Position numbers and translations under genes: made by a program. Below the pieces are notes generated by a model. That model had not been told where the DNA came from and made no database searches. It saw only the letters and a program-made list of their open reading frames with translations. This document shows, piece by piece, positions 7,301 through 12,009 of a stretch of DNA of 12,009 nucleotides. Position 1 is the stretch's first letter, and every line of letters begins with the position of its first letter. Origin of the DNA: Zoogloea sp. (GTDB lineage: Bacteria > Pseudomonadota > Gammaproteobacteria > Burkholderiales > Rhodocyclaceae). Location of the stretch: NCBI GenBank assembly GCA_016790385.1, contig JAEUNV010000309.1:1-12009 (forward strand), written 5' to 3'.

Positions 7301-9045
7301 TGGCCTGGGACTTCGCCGACCGCCTGCGGCGGGTGGATCTGACCGGCGGAGGGGTGGCCTATTACGTGTACGACGCCTCCGGGAAACGCATCCGCAAGGT
7401 GGTGGAAAGGAACGGCGGCGCCCTCATCGAAGAGCGCATCAGCGTGGGCGCCTTCGAAGTGTTCCGCCGCCGAAACGCCGCGGGCACGGTATCGGTGGAG
7501 CGGGAAAGCCTGCACATCATGGACGACAGCCGGCGCATCGCCCTGGTGGAGACGCGCACGGTCGGGACCGACGGGCAAACCCTGCTCAGCCGCGTGCGGA
7601 AGACACCGGCAGGCCCGCCGGTTCCCCTCATCCGCTACCAGCATGGGAATCACCTGGGGTCGGCGGCACTGGAGCTGGATCAGGCCGGCCAGATCATCTC
7701 CTACGAGGAGTACTACCCCCACGGCAGCACCGCCTATCAGGCGGGGCGCAGCGCCTCGGAAGTGAGCCTCAAGCGTTATCGCTATTCCGCCATGGAAAGG
7801 GACGAGGAAACCGGCTTCAACCATCATGGCGTCCGCTACTACGCCCCGTGGCTGGGCCGCTGGACCTCGGCCGACCCCCAGGGCGTTGGCGGCGACGGCA
7901 GCAACCTTTACGCCTATGCGGCCAACAACCCGGCAGGCCGGGTGGACACCTCGGGCTTCGAGAGCCAGAAGGCCGACAAGGGTGCCCACCAGTGGGCCGG
8001 CAGCGCCGCCGAGAACGACGCACGGCACGAACGCTTGAACTGGCTGGCAAGCGAACTCCACCTGCACGGCCGCAGCAAGGGCGACATCACCACCTTCCTC
8101 AAGCACTTCGGCGACGACAAGGTGCTCAAGGAATATGGCTATTCCGAGCCCGGATTCTTCACCCGCCGGAGCACATTCCAGCAACGCACCCGCAACGCCA
8201 TTCTCAAGTACCTCTCGGAATGGGACCAGAACCATGGCAAGGGCAGTAGCAGCATGGGCCCGGTCACGGCCGGGCAGGACGCCGAAATCAGCAGGGCAGA
8301 GTTCGTCAAGGCCTGGGAGGAAGGGCTGGCCTACGTGACCATGTCGGTGGTGGCGGGCGGCTTTGCGGAGGCGGCGCGGCTCTTCACCGACGACCCCAAG
8401 AAGATCACCGCCGCCGCCGGCCTGGGGCTGGCCGCCTCGGGGGTTGCGGGCGCGGGCGCCATGGCCAAGGGCAACCAGGGGAGCTACGCGCCCGAGGTCG
8501 TCAAACCCAGCGTTCTTTCGGGGCGCAGCCCCCGCGCCATCGCGGCGGAAGCGCGCCACGCCGAAAAGGTGGCGGCCCACAAGGCCCGCATGGCGACCGT
8601 GAAGGCATCGACGGACGCCGACCGCGCCTCGGTCAAGAACAGGAACCCCGCGGGCGGGACCAACAATTGCCAGCTCTGCACCAAGGCCCTGAGTGCGGTC
8701 TGGAACGGGCAGACCGACGCCGTGGCGGGCATCGGCCCCATCGCCCCCATGTCCGTCGTGGCCCGCGACTACCCGGGCTACGTGCGCGTGCCCGGCAACA
8801 ACCTCAATGACCGCCTGCGCAACATCGTGAACATGATGCGCGCTGTCGGGCCCGACAACCACGCCGTCATCTGGGGCACCTGGACCAACGCCAACGGGGT
8901 GTCGACGGGGGTCGGCCACATCATCAACGTCAAGAACAGCGCGGGCGTGGTGCTCTTCCTCGACGCGCAGACCGGGCTCCCCGCGGTACTTCAATCCAAC
9001 GGCACCACGCTCGGGGATATGCACTTCGCCTGGGCGCCCCCCTGA
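1375..9045 (+). CDS. Fused TcB-TcC subunit of an ABC (Tc) toxin complex: SpvB / TcdB / RHS shell with papain-like effector
   Basis: 2556 residues from GTG 1375; an in-frame ATG at 1315 would add 20 basic residues but lacks a ribosome binding site. Domains in order: SpvB N-terminal domain (about 12-290) opening with the family signature ISLPKGGGAI and later LSLPRITRKTDKGLPQY; an FG-GAP/VCBS propeller with DxxGxG-type motifs at 442, 494, 545, 604 and 657; TcdB middle domains (about 720-1060) including YRYHHGYYDGRERAFMGFGR at 805; TcB-type sequence to about 1480; YD repeats (YDPLGR, YDMLGN, YDALNR, YDPVGN, YDPAGN and others) to about 2110; an RHS-associated core RYYAPWLGRWTSADP at 2154-2168, ending VDTSG at 2190-2194; then a variable effector (2195-2556). 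TcB and TcC are usually separate proteins forming a cocoon that cages the autocleaved effector; here both are one chain with no frameshift. No signal peptide or clear membrane anchor is visible. The TcA gene follows 69 bp later, probably in the same operon. Confidence 0.93.
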   Translation: MSRQSNTSQAAISLPKGGGAIQGIGESFQVNAFSGTANHTVPIALSPGRNGFGPSLALEYSSGHGNGLFGLGWQLSLPRITRKTDKGLPQYGAQDVFVLSGAEDLVPVLKPVQRPDTGKTEWIPDTPLERDGHLIHFYRPRTEGQFARIERWVSQASGETHWRTITRDNITSVFGKTPMGRVFDPLNPVRVHEWLLEETWDGYGNHSRVEYAADDPALYTTAGNGGGLPDIFERRRMPAQRYPRRIHYGNFPEAMVNADGSPLTYASGQPVGPLRNGRRYAFEVVFDYGDWDADTDLGNPQRPAEDQAELFGRPGGGSGRPVPVRQDRFSSSRAGFEIRTLRRCERVLMIHHFAELEEPTLVRSTDFSYRVDPDTALSLLTEFTVTGHERQGDRSYRSTSLPPLAFDYSGFAPGAQRFQPITVAGGPLPGASLGDPGMAVVDLHGDGLPGLLQTGPGGFRFWRNRGHGVLERPRTLDQIPAGLSLDQPEVGFADMAGNGLPDLLVHSGTLPGFHETTPEGAWKRFTPFARQPGFVPGDPRVRMLDLTGDGRSDALMSTDSQFLWFECLGAEGFGAARAVARIHDLDQFPDLDFNDPAGRVRLADMSGDGLNDIVLIHDGRIDYWPNLGYGRFGKRVAMAAAPRFDADFDPRRLLLADLNGTGCADLVYVDSRRVHFWFNQSGNAWSPRQTILGTPRVDDSSAVEFADLLGTGTATLVWSANPGDTEGSHYKALDFCGGVKPYVLRGTDNHRGVTTRLRYAPSTRFFLEDRASGHPWLTPLPFPVQVLEKVETIDHISGNKHVSTYRYHHGYYDGRERAFMGFGRVDQFDTETFADFARPDLHGEDSPFGNASPAHHMPPVETRTWYHTGVYFDSLSARRVDYRDLAQRFRQEFYALDTLAPPLPPHMVETGDAPAEAYRALRGAPLRSEIYAHDGSERAVHPYQVSETRHRVKQLQPRGGNAHAVFLVDQAEGLSYSYERNPADPRITHTLTLALDAYGNPLRTLSIGYGRRQADADLPSPADREQQTKTHITYGEIRYTNAIDNPLTHPYSHRLPLPCETWDFELTGFAPALGGPRFSLEEWVENGFARLDNAPTLPYEGVADGQAPRKRLVEHGRSFFRRDDLGGLLPLGSLDPLALPGETRKLAFTSGLLARIYAGRVTPALLASHGYLSDNPDQGYWMPSGRVHYSPAPADTAEQELAFARQHFFMVHRNLDPLGNTGTVRHDPYVLHVTETADTLGNRILAEYDYRVLQPRRVTDPNGNRSEAAYDTLGLVAGNAVMGKVGESAGDSLEGFSANLSEAQITAFLTDPLAHAPALLGTASSRFVYDLHRYRREGQPGFTATIARERHAADTPPGEATAVQLALSYSDGAGRVIQSKTPAEPGPLTPEAPPLAIRWVATGWTVFNNKGKPVRQYEPFFDDSPVYLPGQRVGTSSVLFYDPLGRVVASLLPDHTWSKSLFSPWRKEEWDVNDTVLISDPRTDPDVGAYFGRVESTLFLPSWHDARKDGALGEHERAAARKAAVHAATPSRLHADALGRPFLSQAHNRHERQGRMEEETLVGRTLMDIEGNKREERDALDRVVARYDYDMLGNTFRVSGMESGERWLLKDVAGRAVRAWDGRGNVFRNTYDPLGRPLESWLTGADGKEKLIGLQVYGESLPSPELRNLRGALARVHDQAGIVDNEAFDFKGNLLSSRRQLAVDYKTVLNWKGRPRLLTKAYTSSHRYDALNRPISVTTPDGSVLKPRFNRAGLMQSLAVQLRGAATETRFVEAVDYDAKGRRTRIAYGNGVANLYRHDPLTQRMSRHQTLRGTTHLQDLGYHYDPVGNLTHIEDQAQQTLFFANQVVTPSSDYTYDALYRLLRAEGREHAGQAERPETSWDDAYRVRLPQPTDGTAMRPYAEEYRYDPAGNLLQLIHTAGTSGWTRNYLYQEASQLEPGRKNNRLSGSAIGDRAAETYPHDAHGSMTAMPHLAAMAWDFADRLRRVDLTGGGVAYYVYDASGKRIRKVVERNGGALIEERISVGAFEVFRRRNAAGTVSVERESLHIMDDSRRIALVETRTVGTDGQTLLSRVRKTPAGPPVPLIRYQHGNHLGSAALELDQAGQIISYEEYYPHGSTAYQAGRSASEVSLKRYRYSAMERDEETGFNHHGVRYYAPWLGRWTSADPQGVGGDGSNLYAYAANNPAGRVDTSGFESQKADKGAHQWAGSAAENDARHERLNWLASELHLHGRSKGDITTFLKHFGDDKVLKEYGYSEPGFFTRRSTFQQRTRNAILKYLSEWDQNHGKGSSSMGPVTAGQDAEISRAEFVKAWEEGLAYVTMSVVAGGFAEAARLFTDDPKKITAAAGLGLAASGVAGAGAMAKGNQGSYAPEVVKPSVLSGRSPRAIAAEARHAEKVAAHKARMATVKASTDADRASVKNRNPAGGTNNCQLCTKALSAVWNGQTDAVAGIGPIAPMSVVARDYPGYVRVPGNNLNDRLRNIVNMMRAVGPDNHAVIWGTWTNANGVSTGVGHIINVKNSAGVVLFLDAQTGLPAVLQSNGTTLGDMHFAWAPP
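7957..9042 (+). other. Effector (hypervariable) region of the TcB-TcC protein with Tox-PL-like papain-fold domain
   Basis: This is the part after the RHS core, residues 2195-2556, expected to be released inside the cocoon by the core's aspartyl autoprotease. Residues about 2195-2300 are charged and helix-prone, with no family I recognise. Residues about 2344-2364 are an Ala/Gly-rich hydrophobic stretch, and about 2380-2425 are basic. The final about 130 residues resemble papain-fold toxin domain 1 (Tox-PL, PF15644): a Cys pair NCQLC (Cys2432 and Cys2435), GHIINV (His2515) and FLDAQTG (Asp2530), the usual order of the Cys/His/Asp triad. Known relatives include the glutamine deamidase OspI of Shigella and the C3 domain of Pasteurella toxin. 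A hand count gives about 39 Lys+Arg against 32 Asp+Glu; net positive charge suits cargo threaded through a Tc channel. Deamidase versus protease activity cannot be told from sequence. Confidence 0.75.
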
Positions 9046-9073
9046 AACCACCTCGGGTTGCACCTGAATACCG

Positions 9074-9118
9074 ATGATTCCTAAAACGACCCAACTGCAT
9101 GGGAGCAGACTCAAATGA
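9074..9118 (+). other. 14-codon mini-ORF overlapping the TcA start (ATGA)
   Basis: An ATG at 9074 opens a frame for MIPKTTQLHGSRLK whose TGA (9116-9118) overlaps the TcA start codon in an ATGA arrangement. It lies wholly in the 69-bp gap between the two toxin genes. It has no clear ribosome binding site, so it may be chance. If translated, it could couple TcA initiation to upstream translation. Confidence 0.15.
9101..9105 (+). promoter_or_regulatory. Ribosome binding site for the TcA gene
   Basis: GGGAG ends nine bases before the ATG at 9115, an acceptable spacing. Further in-frame ATGs at 9127 and 9130 lie too far from it to be preferred. I see no terminator or promoter in the 69-bp gap, which supports cotranscription with the TcB-TcC gene. 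Confidence 0.55.
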
Positions 9119-12009
9119 TCCAGAAAATGATGACGAACCGGGTGGGGCAAGCGGCGGAGCCCCTGTCGCGCGACTATGGTCAATACGACGACCGGGAGGA
9201 AAGCTGGTCCTACTGGGCCGAAATCTCCCTCTCTGTCACCTCGCCTTTCCCGTCCGCCGTGATCGGCACCCGGCCGATGTTCCAGGGCGTTGCCAGCGTT
9301 GAAGTGGTGACCCAGTATTCCAGCCCGAGCGAATCCTGGGAGACCCGCGAACCCGGCAACCACCTGCTCAACGGAATGCGGGTCGAGATTGCCAATGTGG
9401 GCACGTTCACGGCAACCCCTGCCGGCCCGGCGGACAGCCCCTGGGTGAGCTGGCGGCTCGACACCGCGGGCTTCCCCCTGCCCCTTCCCGCCGGCCCCCT
9501 CCTTGTCAAGGTGACGGCCACCACCGCCCCCTACGGGCAGGTCGGCGCCGCAACACAGACTCTCCAGGCCGCCTACACGGTGGACGCCGCCCCGCCCACC
9601 CTGAGCATTGCGCCCCCCGCCGACGTGCGGCGCGCCTCGCCGCCCTACATCGCAAGCGTGAGCGGCAGCGCCGCGGACAACGCCAGCGGCGTGGCGTCCA
9701 TCCATTGGGAAGTGCCCGGCGTCGGCCAAGGCGAGGCCCCTGGCGGCGCGAGTTGGACGGCGCAGATCCCCCTGCCCGGCCTGGGCAACCACAGCGTCAG
9801 GCTGCGCGCCCGGGACGGTGTGGGCAATGTCAGCGCCGATCAGACCGTCGTCGTCCGAGTGGTTGACGTGACCGCCCCCTCCTTGAGCATTGACGAGCCC
9901 CCGGTGGATGCGCTGCCCTTCCCTCTGGTGGACGGGCAGACCGCCATCGAAGTCCGCGGCACGGCCTCGGACTCCCAGACCGGGGTGGCCATCGTCGAAT
10001 GGACACTGGATGGGGGAAGCACCTACGTCTCCTGCGTCCCCCGGGCGGCCGACGACTGGTCCACCTGGAGTGCCGTCGTCCGGATCACCGAGGCGGGCAA
10101 CCACACCATCACCGTCCGCGCCCGGGATAAGGCCACCGCGGAAGGCAACGTCATCACCCTTGAAAGGGCGATCGAGGTGGCGGAACCCTTCGAGCCCAAA
10201 GACCCGGACGCCATCTTCAGCCCCTCGTCCTACCTGGACGATCTGCTCGATTTCACCGGCAACCGGGTCAAGGTGGCGGAAGGCGGTGCCTTTGTCTCCC
10301 GCCAGAACCTGGCGGACGCCTACCTGCAAGCCTTCGATGAACTGGTGCTGCCCCGCCACCGGACGGCCGCCAACCGGCCCACCAGCCAGATCCGCCTATG
10401 CATCGAGGTATTACGGCGCTACCTGGCCCGCCACGGCCGGGCAGTGCCGGAAGGGGCGGAATCGGCCTATCGGCTGGAGGTGTATACGGCCATCCTGCGG
10501 GAGCTGGGCACCTCCCACGAGGAAGTGCGCCTGGCCCGGGTCGCCGACGCCGCATCCCGGGAGAGCCTGGCCGCACGCCTGGGTATCGCCCTGGGCCACG
10601 CCCGCCCCGATCGGCTGGACGAACTGCTGCTGCAACCCGACGAACTGAGCGAAGCCGCGCTGCAACAGCTCTTCGGCCTGGAAGAAACCCTGGTACGCCC
10701 GCTGGCCGACAGTGTGCTGCCCGAACCCGCGCTGCTGGTCTGGCAGAAGGAGAGACTGCGGGCCATCTGGCTCCAGCAGGACGACGCCGCCCGCACGGTG
10801 TGGAACACGCCGCTGCCGGTGGTCGATCCGGACATGCTGGGCGAGTGGGATCTGCGCACCCCCAGCCCCGGCAACCCGGCCTACGATCTATGGAACGCCC
10901 GCCAGCAGGACGTGGCGGCCCACCTTGCCGTGATGGACAACCTGCGGCGCGCCCAGACGACGCAGCTCGCCGGATTCGACGCGGTGGTGACCCCCCTGCT
11001 CGGCCCGGCGGACGAGCTGACCGGCCTGATGGAGGCACGCAACGGGGGCAGCGCCATTGACGACACCCTGGCCACCAAGCGCATTCCCCTGCCGGCCTTC
11101 GTGCACCTCATGGGCCTGCGCCGGCTGGCGGAGGCCGACAGCCTGCTGGAGCCCGAGTGGCACGATGTGTATGCCATCCTCGCCCAGGTACGAAAGGCCG
11201 GGCTCTACGAACTCTGGCGGATGGAGGAATCCACCCGGGGCATCCTGCTCGGGCCGGATCACTTCAAGGTCTCGGACGAGCTGGCCGCACTGCTCATGGT
11301 GCTGCCGGCCTGGCGGGCCAGCCTTCAGGCACGGCAGGCCTGGCGCCGCACCCTGGCATCCCGCGAGGAACAGGAGCAGACCTTGCAGCGGGCGCTGGAA
11401 AGCGTGGTTGGCGAAGCCGAGAAGGCCGCCCTGCCCGGCCTGCGGGACGCCTGCCTGGACGGTGCCGCCAACGGCCGTGACCGCCTGGAGGTGGCCGATG
11501 CGCTCAGCCGGGAACTGGGCATCGACTGCCGCGAAGGCGGCCACTTGCAGACCACCCGGGCTTTGCAGGCCCTCGAAACCTTGCAGTCGGTGCTGTTGTC
11601 CCTGCGCACCGGACGTCTGAAGGGCCAGCCGCCGGTACTCGGCAACATCAACCCGGCCGCCCAATGGGTGCTGGCTATCGACATGGCCAAGCCCTACACC
11701 GAATCCGACTTCGATCAGGAATGGCAGTGGATGGGCGGCTACGCCACCTGGAACGCGGCCATCCGGGTCTTTGCCTACCCGGAGAGCTACCTTCTGCCCG
11801 AGTTGCGGCCGGTGCAGACCAGGGCCTTCCGCGATCTGTCGGACAAACTCCGCAACCACCCCCGCCTGACCCCCGTGCAGGCACGCAAACTGGCCGGCGA
11901 ATATCTCGCCGGGTTGAAGCAGGAGATGGCGCCGCGACCGGGCGACACCCTTCCCCCGCTCCTCCAGGACCCGGGTTTCAAGATCACCGAAGCCCTGACC
12001 GACACCGAG
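9115..12009 (+). CDS. TcA subunit of the ABC (Tc) toxin complex, with N-terminal Ig-like domains (3' partial)
   Basis: The frame runs without a stop from ATG 9115 to the window end, giving 965 residues of an incomplete protein; TcdA-type proteins are about 2500 residues long, so more than half is probably missing. Residues about 30-155 are beta-rich and possibly Ig-like. Residues 160-252 and 254-356 are two clear tandem Ig-like domains with matching features (PPTLSIAPP/APSLSIDEPP, GVASIHWEV/GVAIVEWTL, GNHSVRLRARD/GNHTITVRARD). At 368, FSPSSYLDDLLDF matches the conserved FSPAAYLTELY-type opening of TcA/VRP1 proteins, followed by helical sequence. Residues about 796-898 align by eye with the ABC-toxin N-terminal region, including FDQEWQWMGGYATWNAAIRVF (866 onward) and YPESYLLPELR (888-898), cf. 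the WMKNYRVWEANRKVFLYPEN-type motif of Photorhabdus TcdA. The neuraminidase-like and pore regions should lie beyond the window. In known systems TcA is the pentameric receptor-binding translocation channel that docks the TcB-TcC cocoon. No signal peptide is seen. Confidence 0.9.
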   Translation, partial: MIQKMMTNRVGQAAEPLSRDYGQYDDREESWSYWAEISLSVTSPFPSAVIGTRPMFQGVASVEVVTQYSSPSESWETREPGNHLLNGMRVEIANVGTFTATPAGPADSPWVSWRLDTAGFPLPLPAGPLLVKVTATTAPYGQVGAATQTLQAAYTVDAAPPTLSIAPPADVRRASPPYIASVSGSAADNASGVASIHWEVPGVGQGEAPGGASWTAQIPLPGLGNHSVRLRARDGVGNVSADQTVVVRVVDVTAPSLSIDEPPVDALPFPLVDGQTAIEVRGTASDSQTGVAIVEWTLDGGSTYVSCVPRAADDWSTWSAVVRITEAGNHTITVRARDKATAEGNVITLERAIEVAEPFEPKDPDAIFSPSSYLDDLLDFTGNRVKVAEGGAFVSRQNLADAYLQAFDELVLPRHRTAANRPTSQIRLCIEVLRRYLARHGRAVPEGAESAYRLEVYTAILRELGTSHEEVRLARVADAASRESLAARLGIALGHARPDRLDELLLQPDELSEAALQQLFGLEETLVRPLADSVLPEPALLVWQKERLRAIWLQQDDAARTVWNTPLPVVDPDMLGEWDLRTPSPGNPAYDLWNARQQDVAAHLAVMDNLRRAQTTQLAGFDAVVTPLLGPADELTGLMEARNGGSAIDDTLATKRIPLPAFVHLMGLRRLAEADSLLEPEWHDVYAILAQVRKAGLYELWRMEESTRGILLGPDHFKVSDELAALLMVLPAWRASLQARQAWRRTLASREEQEQTLQRALESVVGEAEKAALPGLRDACLDGAANGRDRLEVADALSRELGIDCREGGHLQTTRALQALETLQSVLLSLRTGRLKGQPPVLGNINPAAQWVLAIDMAKPYTESDFDQEWQWMGGYATWNAAIRVFAYPESYLLPELRPVQTRAFRDLSDKLRNHPRLTPVQARKLAGEYLAGLKQEMAPRPGDTLPPLLQDPGFKITEALTDTE

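Noticed and set aside
6100..7960. Repetitive YD-type coding sequence as a possible tandem DNA repeat or mobile element
   Set aside because: The repetition is at protein level (RHS/YD repeats of the TcC shell) with diverged nucleotides; there are no terminal inverted repeats, target duplications or transposase.
9099..9302. A 67-codon + strand frame starting at 9099
   Set aside because: It overlaps the TcA start in another frame. The TcA frame continues for 965 codons with family motifs, and this one shows none.
5965..10359. A 1464-codon open frame on the minus strand that crosses both toxin genes and the gap between them
   Set aside because: It lies antisense to strongly supported Tc genes, has low-complexity Gly/Ala/Val/His-rich sequence with no recognisable family, and is the usual mirror frame of GC-rich coding DNA.
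10398..11060. A 220-codon + strand frame and several minus-strand frames in the TcA region
   Set aside because: They are Arg/Gly/Pro/Ala-rich shadows of the TcA frame, which carries the FSPSSYLDD and PESYLLPELR motifs.

Overview
The window is GC-rich and codes almost entirely on the + strand. Protein families and base composition suggest a member of the Pseudomonadota, perhaps a beta- or gammaproteobacterium. This is inference: there is no rRNA or other marker gene to fix the taxon. I saw no tRNA, rRNA, CRISPR array, insertion sequence or plasmid/phage backbone gene.

Layout: (1) Positions 1-987 hold the 3' part of a LuxR-type DNA-binding regulator with a PAS-like sensor region and a C-terminal helix-turn-helix; its first codons lie left of the window. 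(2) Positions 988-1374 are non-coding. They hold a hairpin just after the regulator's stop, a C-rich/G-poor tract, and a 27-bp imperfect direct repeat in two copies 206 bp apart. (3) Positions 1375-9045 hold one very large gene for a natural TcB-TcC fusion: SpvB domain, FG-GAP/VCBS beta-propeller, TcdB middle domains, RHS/YD-repeat shell, RHS-associated core, and a variable C-terminal effector of about 360 residues. The effector ends in a papain-like (Tox-PL, PF15644-like) domain with a visible Cys/His/Asp triad. (4) After a 69-bp gap, positions 9115-12009 hold the first 965 codons of a TcA-type subunit, still open at the window edge. It has Ig-like domains at its N-terminus, then TcA/VRP1 helical sequence, then the conserved motif that precedes the neuraminidase-like domain in Photorhabdus TcdA-type proteins.

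Together, genes 3 and 4 form a compact two-gene ABC toxin complex (Tc toxin). In known Tc toxins, TcA forms the pentameric receptor-binding and translocation channel, TcB-TcC forms a hollow cocoon holding the autocleaved effector, and the effector is threaded into the target cell. Here the predicted warhead is a papain-fold glutamine deamidase or protease. No immunity gene follows it, which fits a eukaryotic (for example invertebrate or protist) target better than a bacterial competitor. The upstream LuxR-type protein is a candidate regulator, but only its position supports that.
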